In this document: one piece after another, positions 45,798 to 56,065 of the stretch | Position numbering within the stretch: the stretch's first letter is position 1 | How the letters are laid out: every line of letters starts with the position of its first letter | DNA from: Fragum whitleyi | Taxonomy: Eukaryota; Mollusca; Bivalvia; Cardiida; Cardiidae | NCBI GenBank assembly: GCA_948146395.1 | Contig: OX411548.1 | Span: 35,658,912 to 35,722,911, forward strand | DNA: 64,000 bases | Reading direction: 5' to 3' | Program-made: the position numbers and the translations under genes | Notes under the pieces: model-generated | What the model saw: only the letters and a program-made list of their open reading frames with translations | Database searches by the model: none | What the model was told of the DNA's origin: nothing

Positions 45798-46018
45798 TGC
45801 TGCAATAGCTAGCCTAGTTGGTAAGTGCAATGAGACTCTCAAACATTAGATACCTAGGTTTGATCCCTGGCTTTATGGTCAAAGTCCTTTGTGATATTTG
45901 TTGGTCTGCCTACATTGAATGAGCAGTTGGAGGCTCAGAAAGGATGTTATGATAGTCCTGGTGAATCTTTTTTCATGATATGTTTGAAATGCTGTTAAAA
46001 TGGTGTTTAAAGGAAATT
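45798..46018 (+). mobile_element. SINE family S1, variant head
   Basis: The head has TAGCTAGCCTAGTTGGTAAG (A box) and GGTTTGATCCCTGG (B box). The body has GCAGTTGGAGGCTCAGAAAG and GATGTTATGATAGTCCTGG, then AAATGCTGTTAAAATGG. It runs in the plus orientation. Confidence 0.6.
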
Positions 46019-46189
46019 TAAACATTCCAAAAGAATTGATACACACATTTGTAGCAGAATAATGCGTTGCTCTCCTTAGGTATACATATTTATTCCATGG
46101 CTTAAATTCTGTTCAGTAGTTTAGATAGGAAAGATAAGGTAGGGTTGTATGTAATAGCAATACATGTATTTTTATTAAATTACTTAGAC

Positions 46190-46352
46190 TTAAGGTAGTG
46201 GACAAAAAAATCTGCAATTTTTCCAAAGTAATTCACTTTCACAGTGTTAACAACAGACTGTTTCCTAATGATTTCATTAGGAAGCTCGGTCAACATTGTG
46301 AAAGATCATGAGTATTGAAATGTCGCTGAACTATAACTGGTCTAATATCTCA
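46190..46352. mobile_element. Palindromic MITE, relative of 33522-33667
   Basis: TTAAGGTAGTGGAC forms the left end. Inside, CTTTCACAGTGTTAACAAC and GTCAACATTGTGAAAGATC pair, as do CCTAATGATTTCATTAGG. The right end is decayed. Confidence 0.55.
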
Positions 46353-46359
46353 ATTAAAA

Positions 46360-47370
46360 TCGTCAAGTCATACTTGAATTTACTGAAAGTGATGTTAACT
46401 TACTTAAGAGTGATGGACACAGGACGCTGCTGGACAGTTATCAGACGTAATTTGACGCTCTCTTGATGACCAGTCGACGATCTACGGAACATATACCTCC
46501 CGCGCATACCACCCGTTGGTAACATACCGCTACCATTTTTTTCAAACAACCATGGTTGATAAGCACAGTCCATTTAATACACTCTATAATGTTAAATTCC
46601 GTCTTCTTGCATTCATAATGAAATACCACTTGTAGAAAGTAAAACTATATCTTTAATATCAACAATGTATTGAATAAAGAATGAATTATTCACCTTTAAC
46701 TATAACACTTTTATATTTAAATTCAATTTCAAAACCAACTGACTATTTATTAAACCATGCAGGTGGTAACCAATGTTTTATCTGCCAGCATTTCATTTTT
46801 TTTTAAGAGATCTACCAGGAATAATACAACTACAGATCTTTTGATACTGCGTTATAAAGTGAAGATGTCAAATTGCCAATTCTGTGCATCACATATATGA
46901 TATTCCTGAATATAACTATAATATATCTATGGTACTGAAGTCATAAAACCATTAGCACACAAAATTATTCCATTACTTTATAACTATAAAAGTTATGATC
47001 AATCAGTAAATCCCTGAGGGAGCTATACAGTTAAGTCAAACACTGACTGGTGCCAACAGGCTAAAATTAATTCCTCTTCACACCTTGTTTCTTAATTCTA
47101 TCTGTACTATTGAAATGTAATCTGTGGACAAAAATAAATTTATAACACCAAAATGAAATTTATAATCTTACAAGCCTTAATTAGGTCATAGCTTAGTATT
47201 CCAGATTATTTACAAATTTCTAAGTAAAGAATTTACCAGAAAAAATTGCTATTTCTGCTTCCTTATAATAAGTCCGCAATGCTAATATTTCAAGTAGTGC
47301 TTAAATCTTAAGTTATTCAAAGTCGACAAATTACTATTTGACTTTTAGTTATCCTGACAAAAGCTAACTA
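46360..47370. other. AT-rich spacer
   Basis: I see no exon or bounded element. A short minus-strand frame at 46441-46629 has no splice context. Confidence 0.35.
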
Positions 47371-47373
47371 AAA

Positions 47374-47526
47374 GAGGGGTTAGTGCAAAAATATTGTATG
47401 TGCTAAAATTTCTAGACTAAGGGGTCTGAGCAAAACTTACGCATATGCCTATATATTCATAGACACTTATATCAATATTGCGCCAACTCCTCAATATTCT
47501 GTAACAATACTTTTGCACTGACCTCT
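47374..47526. repeat. Family A hairpin interrupted by another family A hairpin
   Basis: The outer arms are AGAGGGGTTAGTGCAAAAAT with ATTGTATGTGC, and AACAATACTTTTGCACTGAC with CTCT. Between them at 47420-47494 is a second element flanked by TA. The outer copy must be the older one. Confidence 0.72.
47420..47494. repeat. Inner family A hairpin, nested
   Basis: AGGGGTCTGAGCAAAACTTA and GCGCCAACTCCTCAA form the ends, with ATATGCCTATATATTCATAG at the loop. TA lies on both sides (47418-47419 and 47495-47496). Confidence 0.72.
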
Positions 47527-47548
47527 ATTTATTGTAATGTTATATCTA

Positions 47549-47622
47549 GGGGTTGGCACAAAACTATTGTAAGTGCCTATAAATATATAGGCACTTATTA
47601 AAGTATTGTGCTGACCCCTTCA
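47549..47622. repeat. Palindromic hairpin, family A
   Basis: GGGGTTGGCACAAAACTATT and GTGCTGACCCC enclose GTAAGTGCCTATAAATATAT and AGGCACTTA. TA precedes it at 47547-47548. Confidence 0.82.
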
Positions 47623-47665
47623 AATGTTAGAGATAATGTTGGGTAGTTTGGAAGTTTGCAGCATA

Positions 47666-47743
47666 TTGAAGTCTCAGTGCTAAACAGTTGTATCTGCCCA
47701 CAAATATATAGGTAGTTACAACAGTTTTGTGCTGAGCCAGCAA
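47666..47743. repeat. Palindromic hairpin, family B
   Basis: TTGAAGTCTCAGTGC and GCTGAGCCAGCAA form the ends; CAGTTGTATCTGCCCAC and TAGGTAGTTACAACAG are the arms. TA flanks (47664-47665, 47744-47745). Confidence 0.8.
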
Positions 47744-47749
47744 TATGTA

Positions 47750-48720
47750 CCATTGGTAGTATGTCTCTTACAGTTAACTAAATAGCATAAAGATCAAGAA
47801 AAAAATCACTTATCAGTACCCAAACCCTCAACTCATGAAAAAAAAGTCCATTCAAACACAAAACAACTTCTAACTCTTTTTAATTCCAGTTTACGTCAAC
47901 TCCACAATTCAAATATTTTTTCAATGTATCTTCGGTCACATTGATTATAATTATCCCAGTTCAAATAGCTTTTCGATTGGTATTTCATATAAAAACGAGG
48001 TACCGTTTTCTATACCCAATTCATCCAATTCAATAGAATAATGCCCTTAAAATCAATCCCTTTGCGGATAAAGTAAATTTTAAATGGTTCTCCCCTATTC
48101 AAAATCTATAATGTTACTTCATCAAGTCAGAGTGTCATACCAAGGGGTTTTGGGCACAATTTTAGTATGTCCATATCTAGGAGTGAGGACCCTGAAACAA
48201 GGCCCCCTGGCATTTCAGCAGAAAATTTGGTTATCAAGCTCAAGAGCACTGCCTATGGTAACAACACTTTTTTGCTGGAAAATGCAAAAAATCTAAGTGG
48301 AAAAAGGATAAAAGATAAATACTTTCAAAGTTATTCCCCTTGATAGTCTGGATAGCTTTTGTAATGATGAACACACAACCCAAATTCTTAAAAGATATCT
48401 TCAACAATGACCAACGTTAAAGTTTGTCACGCTAATGCCTATGCTAACGCAAACACCATGGAGCACACAATACCATAATGTTTTCTCAGAAAACAGCTGA
48501 GCTAAAAATCATAGCATCATTTGGTCAGCGCAGGCCAGTAAATGTTTTGTCTACAGTTTTGTCTAAGGAGCTATAACACTCTACTCAGCCACTGAGGAAT
48601 ATAATAAGAAGGTTACATTTTTGGTTGGACTCCTGCCTTTCCACTTGACCTCCGTCATGGCAGACAGATTCAGATATTTGAATGTTATTTTTCAGCAAAG
48701 ACAAAAAAAGGCAAGATTTT
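47750..48720. other. Spacer
   Basis: No exon or bounded element is seen. A plus-strand frame at 48084-48296 lacks splice context and any recognisable domain. Confidence 0.35.
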
Positions 48721-48722
48721 CG

Positions 48723-48936
48723 TTATCCTTTTCCTGCTGAATCTAAATTTTCTTTCAGCAAATTATCAATTTTCACCACATTTCAACCTATCTGGCTCAA
48801 GCTTTCCCATAATAATTAATCAGGTGTAAAGGTTAAGATGGCCTGCACATCTTGTGCAGGCTGATCTTAGTCTTTACTGTCTGCCAAAGCACTATGTACT
48901 GTAGGCAAATGTCATGAACAGCATTATAAGGGTTAA
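48723..48936. mobile_element. TTAA MITE, second subfamily
   Basis: It starts TTATCCTTTTCCTGCTGAAT and ends ATGAACAGCATTATAAGGGTTAA less the final match. The middle has GGCCTGCACATCTTGTGCAG and GCTGATCTTAGTCTTTACTG. Subfamily 1 shares only the ends and the CTGCACA palindrome. Confidence 0.6.
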
Positions 48937-49190
48937 CATTGTTTATTGGATGAAAGAATCTGAAATCAATCTGTCCAACAAAGAATAGACAATAAACAAG
49001 CAAATTGGATTAAGCATAAATTGTATTGTACCTCAATAAAACTACCTTATCTTTTGAACTTAAATGACTTATCTCAAACAATAACTTTTGTTATCCTTAT
49101 AGCTGAATCAATTAGGCAATTCTTTACAGAAAGAGTTAATTTTTTACACTTTATTTCAATTTCAGAGTAAACAACAGACAGTAATTTTTG

Positions 49191-49264
49191 AGAGGTCAGC
49201 ACAAAACGATTTATTGTAAGTGCCATTTAATCTATAGGCTCTTGCCGTTGTTTCACACTGAGCC
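49191..49264. repeat. Palindromic hairpin, family A, decayed
   Basis: AGAGGTCAGCACAAAACG and GTTTCACACTGAGCCC are the ends; TTGTAAGTGCCATTTAATCT and ATAGGCTCTTGCCG are the decayed arms. Confidence 0.65.
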
Positions 49265-49311
49265 CACAAGCTCAGAGCCTTTAAAGCTTCGCAGTAGGTC
49301 AGTGGATCACT

Positions 49312-50233
49312 GGGTGTAGGACAAAAGCCCCCTGGGACAAAAGCCCCCTAGGACAAAAGCCCCCTGGACAAAAGCCCCTTGGGACAAAAGCCCCCTAGGA
49401 TAAAAGCCCCTAAGGACAAAAGCCCCACAATATAATAAATACTGCTACATAAATTTCCATTTCTTGAACTTTTAACTGAATCACTTAAATAAAATGGATC
49501 CTTTTTTTGTTTGTTTGTTTTATTTGCCATTATATAAGGTGAATTTTTTATAATTCTTAGCAATAAAAACCACCATTAGAGTAATCTTTCTAACAACAGA
49601 AAATCATTTTTGTTTGAATTTTATTATAAGAAAGTTCATAAGATATTCCAGCAAGCAAAGAAATGTACATTGAAAAAGAGAACCCTAAATATTAAATTCC
49701 TTTATTGATTTATTTTCTTTTATTCACACATTTTACATTCTTGACATCATTGAAACATAATCCATATTTTTATTGACTTATTTCAGCCTTCCAGAGCACA
49801 AGTAAAACTATACATTTAGTTTACAATATGGAGGTGTTGAGAAAATTGATTATGAAAACAGTACATTTTTTGCCTTTTCCCTCCTGTTATGCCTTTTTAT
49901 TTGACAATTTTTTTTTATAACAAGTCAATTATAAAATGTAAAACCAAATGGAAGATATTTTCCAAGTCATCTTTTCACAGATATTTATACAAAAGGGGTG
50001 CTTTATTTTCATTCCATTTAAAATGACTAAAATATTAATTTCCTTAAAGAATTAACAATGTAATATTCACAAATTCATATAAAATCATAACTTTTTAAGA
50101 CTTTTTTCACAAAAAACATATTTTATATAACCATGGGGCTTTTGTCCACTTTTCAGTTAAGGGCATGGGGCTTTTGTCCCATGGGGCTTTTGTCCATGGG
50201 GCTTTTGTCCTAGGGGGCTTTTGTCCGTACCCC
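49312..50233. mobile_element. 922-bp element with tandem GGACAAAAGCCCC units at both ends
   Basis: The left end carries seven head-to-tail units of about 16-19 bp (GGACAAAAGCCCCCTA type) up to 49431. The right end carries five in inverse orientation (GGGGCTTTTGTCC, 50132-50226). The flanks GGATCACT (49304-49311) and TGATCACT (50234-50241) look like an 8-bp target duplication with one change, as in hAT elements. The interior is AT-rich with no coding potential, so it is non-autonomous. Confidence 0.75.
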
Positions 50234-50273
50234 TGATCACTACAGCCTGAGCCCTATACTCAGGTTGAAGAAA

Positions 50274-50350
50274 TCAAGGTGTCAGCACAACACTATTGTA
50301 AGTGCCTATTAATATATAAGCACTTACAATAGTGTTACACTGATCCCTCG
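50274..50350. repeat. Palindromic hairpin, family A
   Basis: TCAAGGTGTCAGCACAACAC and GTGTTACACTGATCCCTCGA are the ends. The arms TATTGTAAGTGCCTATTAAT and AAGCACTTACAATAG are nearly perfect. Confidence 0.82.
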
Positions 50351-50650
50351 AAATGCTTGTGAATATTTTACAAACAGTACCAGTGCTTATCATACTAGCT
50401 AACATTTTGTCATCTTGGTCAAAGGACTTATAAGCTAGTTACAACATCGGCAATTATTTCATTACACCAATTTGTCTTATAGAAATACTTAATTTCAAAG
50501 CTAAAATGAAGAAATTTTGCAAAGATCTTGGTAGCTCTTAAATTTCTTAATACTTTAATTTATTTTCTTTTTTTTTATCAAACTTTTTCTCTCATTATTT
50601 TTTGGGTTTTGTTGTTGCCAAACTTGAATTAAACAGAATATATAAATCTA

Positions 50651-50711
50651 TGGATCAGTGCAAACCTACTGTTAGTGCATGCACTTACAATTGTTTTGCA
50701 CTGACTCCTTA
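50651..50711. repeat. Palindromic hairpin, family A, shortened loop
   Basis: TGGATCAGTGCAAACCTA and TTTTGCACTGACTCCTTA are the ends. The loop is reduced to GTGCATGCAC, so the AT-rich centre was lost while pairing was kept. Confidence 0.8.
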
Positions 50712-50861
50712 AAACAATCTAAGGAGTTCAGACTAGCTTGACACCTTAAGATCAGCCATGCAGATTATGGCATTATTATCTGTCAAATACTAGTGGATTA
50801 TTGATAATCCCTTCTACTGGCTTAAATTCCAAACTTTGTTGAAACCTTAATCAAGCAAGCA

Positions 50862-50932
50862 GTCAGCACCCAACTATTGTTAGTGCCCATAAATATATAG
50901 GCACTAACAATAGTTCTGCACTGACCCATCAA
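50862..50932. repeat. Palindromic hairpin, family A
   Basis: GCAGTCAGCACCCAACTATT and AGTTCTGCACTGACCCATC are the ends. Both arms carry GTTAGTGCC / GGCACTAAC instead of GTAAGTGCC / GGCACTTAC, a matched change on the two sides. Confidence 0.82.
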
Positions 50933-51041
50933 TATTTGAAGGTCAATTGTTTGTCACATGGTCATTCTACCAACTGTAACATCATTCATTATAAATGTCT
51001 GATTGCTTCAAACCTATCTAGTTTACATCAATTGGGAAACA

Positions 51042-51192
51042 AGTTCTTACAAATTAGATTAATCTGCTAACTGAAAAATTCACCAGTTCTTGGGTTGAAC
51101 GTGTGGGCCAATGATTGGAGATCAATAGCCGCTCCTCGGAAATCAAACTCAGGACCTCTTGGTCTGATGACCGACTTTTTCTACTTTTCTTA
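51042..51192 (-). mobile_element. SINE family S2
   Basis: AAGTTCTTACAAATTAGATT, AAATTCACCAGTTCTTGGGT, TGTGGGCCAATGATTGGAG and GGAAATCAAACTCAGGACC match the other copies. Confidence 0.58.
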
Positions 51193-51810
51193 GATTACAC
51201 AAACAAATTCAATAATCTAAATCTTAAATGAATATCTGAGGTTGGTAGGAGTTATACAGACAAAAACTGGTCTGCACAAATTATATGCATCTGATCTTAA
51301 TCTTCACCATTAGTCTGTTAGTCCTTTCAAGCCAGAGTTGTTATAATAAATTAGGCTGTCTTTTTAAAGAAAATATCAATAGACATATTCATCCATTATT
51401 GAGTTTTCAGTTGTTTTCAGCCCTTTGGTTCTACACACATAGTAAGAAAAAAAGTCTGTTCCTTTCAGTATGACAGATTACAAGTTTATTCAAAATAGAT
51501 AAAGGGGGATAATATCATTATAATTAGTAATACAAGAATAGTCATATTTATAAATACACACCATGTAAGGATCAATTGATTCAGGATTAACCGTCTTATG
51601 GTTTTCATGTTTATTATCAAGTACCCATAAATACTTTATGGGAACAAAACATTAATCCCTGCACAAACCTATAAATATAAACAAATACATAACTGTTTGG
51701 CTAAAATTTGATCTTTTTAGTTCAACTTTTAGTCCACTTAATTCCTTTTTTTAACATCCCAAAGGAATGAATCGAAGGAAAACATAGTGGAAAAATGAAC
51801 GCTGCATGTT

Positions 51811-51944
51811 AAGTGGTCAACACAAAATAATTATAAGTGCATCAGTGTGAAACAGTTGTAACTGCCTATAAACATATAGGCAGTTACAACTGTTTCAGGC
51901 TGAGCCATCGATATACTTACAGTAGTTTTGTGCTGGTTGTTGAA
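51811..51944. repeat. Family A hairpin interrupted by a family B hairpin
   Basis: The outer arms are GTGGTCAACACAAAATAATT with ATAAGTGCA, and ACTTACAGTAGTTTTGTGCT with GGTTG. The loop is replaced by the family B element at 51841-51914. Confidence 0.8.
51841..51914. repeat. Inner family B hairpin, nested
   Basis: The arms AAACAGTTGTAACTGCCTAT and ATAGGCAGTTACAACTGTTT are perfect complements. The right end GCTGAGCCATCGATATA is intact; the left end has become CAGTGTG. It is nearly undamaged while its host hairpin has changed more, as expected for a younger insertion. Confidence 0.82.
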
Positions 51945-52157
51945 TTACTATCTTTGTAAAGTTCTCTACTACATTTAATTATGCTACTACTTTTTACTTG
52001 ACACACTTTCTTGAAATACTAGAAATCAGAGTTATTCAATTTGAGCAGGTCAAGTAGAAATTAGCTTATTTTCACAAAATATCACTGCAGTGATTCTCAC
52101 AAATGACAGTTAATATCTTTGATAAAAGCATATTACAACACTTCGAAATTAAATGAA

Positions 52158-52236
52158 GGGCTCATTGAAAAACTATTGTTTGTCCCTATAAATGTAAAAG
52201 GAAGTAACAATTCTTTTTTGCTAATCTGTCAATAAT
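52158..52236. repeat. Decayed palindromic hairpin, family A
   Basis: AGGGCTCATTGAAAAACTAT and TTTTTTGCTAATCTGTC are remnants of the ends, with TTGTCCCTATAAATGTAAAA in the centre. Confidence 0.5.
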
Positions 52237-52433
52237 TTCACTTTTGAACTATCAATTTTCAACTTTTGAACTTAATTTTCAGACCTTCACCTTGATCTTA
52301 TTTTCTGTCAACTCAAAAAGTATTACAGTTGACATGGCACCTTCTAAAATTTTGAGTATTAAGATGTAATGAGATTTTATAATAAAAACATAATGTTGAC
52401 AATTCTGATAAAATGGTGAAGCCTGTTTGAATA

Positions 52434-52501
52434 CCCAGGGGTCAGCCCAAAGTTCCTCTATAAATATAAGCACTTACAATAGTTTTGGACTGTCCCCTTG
52501 A
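52434..52501. repeat. Palindromic hairpin, family A
   Basis: CCCAGGGGTCAGCCCAAAG and TTTTGGACTGTCCCCTTGA are the ends. Part of the left arm is missing. TA flanks (52432-52433, 52502-52503). Confidence 0.75.
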
Positions 52502-52509
52502 TATGGAAA

Positions 52510-53020
52510 CTTAAAACAAACTGCTTGAACAGTGGGTAATATTTTTTAACATTGTACATTCAAATTGGTTACTTTTGAATTGGAGGTACTTTGATTGTGT
52601 TGATAAAATGAAAGGGAAACAATTCTGATAGAATTGAAGTATAAAAGATTCCCTGATTATTTCCCTTATACCAAATTACAACTATAGTTCAAATGAGAAG
52701 AAAATACTTCACATCATCATATTCAAACAGCAATACATGATTAACTTTATTATTAAACTCTTTTTATTCCATGAAATCAACAATACATTCTAAGTTTTCG
52801 CAAGGCAATTTTTATGGCATTATTGAAGAACTTGAGACATTATATCTCTTTAAAATTGAACTGAACATGAACACAAGGTCCTTAGTTTAAATCCCTAACA
52901 AGCTAGTAACTGTTAGGGATACTGAATATCCTCTGCTTAACTAGAAGTGAAGTGATTAGTAACCATGAGGTTACTTTAACTAAGCTTTGCATGTATTGGT
53001 GCTTTAAATTGTGCATGTTA
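52510..53020. other. AT-rich spacer
   Basis: A short inverted pair (CCCTAACAAGCTAGTAACTG, TTAGGGA) is at 52893-52918. Nothing else is recognised. Confidence 0.35.
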
Positions 53021-53025
53021 AGGTA

Positions 53026-53260
53026 TTAACCCTTGTCATGCTGAACCCAGAATATTCCTGCTTTGGCAGGAGCTATAGACAAACATCAGCCTGCACATAT
53101 GTGCAGTCTAATGTTAGTCTACACCACCTGTTTCTCATTTTCAAACCAGAATTGTCAATAGATTTAGTTTTTCAAATAAAAAATGACCTACAAGTGGTGC
53201 TTTCAGTGCTTTTTTCATGAACATTTTTAACCAAAATTTATTCAGCATGACAATGGTCAA
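53026..53260 (-). mobile_element. TTAA MITE, piggyBac-like ends
   Basis: TTAACCCTTGTCATGCTGAA starts it and TTCAGCATGACAATGGTCAA ends it. The inner order is the reverse of the copy at 3891 (CCTGCACATATGTGCAGTC). A plus-strand frame across it is not a gene. Confidence 0.75.
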
Positions 53261-53269
53261 GACCTTTTC

Positions 53270-53935
53270 AAAGAAGAGTCAGGGATGAATTAGCCACAAC
53301 CTCCTTGTTTCCACTTCATTCTCTCTCATGATCCAATCTATATATGCCTTAACAGTATGGAGGGAACTAAACTCCTCCATACATATTCCAAGAAATTTCT
53401 ATTGGGTATAAAATGGGCCTGTGCATGACAAGTCTAACAATTTTACGTGCGTGAAATGCAAAGCCTCTGGTCAGCCTGTGAATCTGCACAGTCTGACAAG
53501 AGTCTTTGCTATGTACTTATAAGTGCATAGATGATTCTTAACCCTTTGTCAGGTGGTCATTAATTATCCTTTTTGCACTATGTGATTTATCTAAGCTATC
53601 CATGTATGTCCATCATGCACATATGAAATAGTTGGAACTATAATATGACCATCCTCATGATAGCGAAATAAACCCAATGAATATACTTGATATTACACAG
53701 GTGTTATTACACTAGTGGAATAAGTATACAAAAGATCTAAAATCTGATATGGACGTTATATTTTCGTTGGCAAATGTATTCATATGAAGGAATTGCTGAC
53801 ATCATTTCACAAATGGCCTTATATTTTTCAAGGAAAAACTTGAATCAATAATTATTATTATTTCCTCATTTTATCACAAAAAATCGGGTCATATTATATA
53901 AATAGAATATCAAATTTTTGCTCATTAAATACCAA
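53270..53935. other. Spacer between two MITE copies
   Basis: A fragment of the second TTAA MITE subfamily lies near 53460-53560 (GGTCAGCCTGTGAATCTGCA, TAACCCTTTGTCAGGTGG). Otherwise nothing is seen. Confidence 0.35.
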
Positions 53936-53940
53936 ATTTA

Positions 53941-54180
53941 TCAACCCTTGTCATGCTGAATATTCCTGCTTTGGCAGGAGCTATATACCAACATCAGCCT
54001 GCACATACGTGATGTCTGATGTTGGTCTACACCACCTGTTTCTCACTTTCAAACCAGAATAGTCAGTAGATTTAGTATTTCAAATAAAACTTGACCTACA
54101 GTTGGTGCTTTCAGTTCTTTTTGCCCTTTGATTTTAATACAAATTTTTAGCCAAAATTTATTCAGCATGTCAAGGGTTAA
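53941..54180 (-). mobile_element. TTAA MITE, piggyBac-like ends
   Basis: It runs from CAACCCTTGTCATGCTGAA to TTCAGCATGTCAAGGGTTAA in the same orientation as the copy at 53026. The left target site is TCAA, a one-base change from TTAA. It ends about 110 bp downstream of exon 2. Confidence 0.75.
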
Positions 54181-54289
54181 ACTTGTCATCTAAACCAGAT
54201 AAGGCATTCAATAAATTCCATATTCAATGATCACTCATTCAATATCCTCTAAATGCCGCACACAGGCACAAATAAAGATTTTTACTTAC

Positions 54290-54498
54290 GATTGAGGAGA
54301 AATTGCTGGCATCCCAGTTGGTATCCCTGTGACCTGTGTGCTATCATAGGGTGGGGGAACCCAGATATCTGAATAGATACCAAACTTGGAGGTTTCTTTG
54401 AAACGGGAACGGATCTCAACCATTTTTCTGCGAAATCTCGCAACATAGTCTGGAAATGACATCCTTCCCTTCCATGTGTTTTTCTTTTTCTTATCCAA
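54290..54498 (-). CDS. Second exon of the same unrecognised gene
   Basis: This is a lysine- and arginine-rich open frame on the minus strand. It ends at an excellent donor (CAATC then GTAAGT, intron from 54289) and begins after TTATTTCTTACCAAG; a second in-frame acceptor would start the exon at 54513. Both starts are phase 0, matching the end of the exon at 56018-56065, and the exon leaves two bases over. The peptide runs LDKKKKNTWKGRMSFPDYV, then a basic stretch with RFRRKMVEIRSRF that could be helical, then an aromatic and proline-rich part (IYSDIWVPPPYD) and a Gly/Pro/Ile tail. There is no signal peptide or membrane segment, so I expect a cytoplasmic or nuclear protein, but no family comes to mind. 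The two frames available on this strand differ; the splice phases pick the one described. Confidence 0.6.
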
Positions 54499-54513
54499 CT
54501 TGGTAAGAAATAA

Positions 54514-56017
54514 CTTATCCAATACATGAAAAAGTTAATATCTTAACTCCAAGCACCATCAATTTCTATTTAAAATGTGCCATCACAGAATCCAATGATA
54601 ATAATCTGACAATATATTTTGTCTGTACAATACAATCTTTTATGAACCATTTTTCTCCATTAATAAATGATGACACGCGGATGTATCAATTTCAGCTTTT
54701 GTTCTTAATGTAATCATTCAATAATCCACACAAAACCAAACTTTGGCCTAGAATCTGATCAATTACTGTTAATATTCCTTTGCAAATAATTACAACATGG
54801 TAACAACAGCTATCAACAAATCTTGAATTGTTTTACAATAAATCAGCAAAACTTTTGATAAGAACTAAAAAACATCTAAGTAAAACACAGAGATTTGAGA
54901 AAAAATAAAAGTTTTTGCACTGAGGAAAAAATACTAGGGAAACATCTTAAAGGTTTTTGCCCAGCTAAAACTAAGCAAAATAAACGTTAATTTGATTACT
55001 TAAGCAAAACTAAATGAAATACAAAACTAAATGAATAGACAATCCAACAGCTCAAGATAGATTTAGAAAAGACAGGCTGATCCAATCATAAAAAGCCTCT
55101 AAAGAACCAAAAATCAAATTTGTTTCTTTCTTTTTGAACCATTTCTTCATAAGTCCCAGGATTTTGGATCCTTGTAAAAATATAGGAAAAGTGTTGGTCG
55201 TAGATTTAACAATACCACAAAAGACAGGAATGTTGTCATCTACTGGCTTTTCCAATTTGAAAACAGATCATTCAAAGAATACCTCTATCACCAAGCTTAC
55301 AACATAATCAAAAAATCTCTTAATTTCAAAACATTGAATTATATCTATCATATAACAGACATTGCTTTGACAATGGACCATTCCAACAGACTTTTAACTC
55401 AGTTTTAAGGAATCTCTCAGTTCTATAACAAAGTCAGTGTTAAGTACCTTCTAGGCATCATCAGCAAACAGCATAGCTTAAGTTTTTTTCAACAATAATT
55501 AAGCAGAAAGCTGTTAGTGAAGGCTATGAATAGACTCTACCTCTTTGCATGCTTATCTTAGTCTATACTGTCTCATGAAAGCTTTGTACATGTTGTGAAT
55601 AGCACCAGAAGGATTATATATGAAGTTATGAATATCGGGATTTGACTATTAGTAAGATACTGTCCATGCAACCAACCAAGATTATAGAGTACTGGAATCA
55701 ATAGAACATCTTTTATTAATAATTCTTCACTGATTATCAGATTCTGATATTGCCAATATAAAAAAGATACAATAGTTATTGGGAAAAGAAAATTGAGCAA
55801 TTAAACCCTCTACTTCAGTAAATAGAAGGTTTTAACTTCAATTCCAATTTAACTTACAACAAGGGTCATGACTGTGTTCATTATAGTCAAGGGACTGATG
55901 AAAATATTCATCATTTTAGGGATTAGTCAGAGAAGGATCTTCCAAGTTTACAAAATTTTGTTACATTTGGCCTCATGGGAGGAGAAGATGTTTAAAGAAA
56001 AACCTTCAGACATTCAC
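54514..56017 (-). other. First intron of the minus-strand gene
   Basis: It lies between the donor at 56017 and the acceptor near 54499/54514. It is AT-rich and includes a fragment of the second TTAA MITE subfamily at about 55500-55617 (CTTATCTTAGTCTATACTG, GTTGTGAATAGCACCAGAAG). A minus-strand frame at 55052-55255 has no clear splice sites. Confidence 0.4.
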
Positions 56018-56065
56018 CTCGGTACCAGTAGAATGGCTTCTCAGATAAGCATGTGTGATAACCAT
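56018..56065 (-). CDS. First coding exon of the minus-strand gene
   Basis: A 48-nt segment reads MVITHAYLRSHSTGTE from an ATG at 56065 and stops at a donor (ACCGAG then GTGAAT, intron from 56017). It ends in phase 0, as the next exon requires. The sequence just upstream on the minus strand (from 56066) changes abruptly to CpG-rich DNA, as expected for an unmethylated promoter and 5' UTR. The peptide is too short to assign a function. Evidence is the start codon, donor, phase and promoter context together; a chance ATG is possible. Confidence 0.48.

Noticed and set aside
48084..48296. 70-codon plus-strand frame
   Set aside because: It has no splice signals in phase, no domain, and lies in AT-rich intronic DNA.
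49312..49431. CRISPR-like or regulatory repeat array on its own
   Set aside because: The inverted partner array at 50132-50226 and flanking duplication show that it is the end of a transposon.
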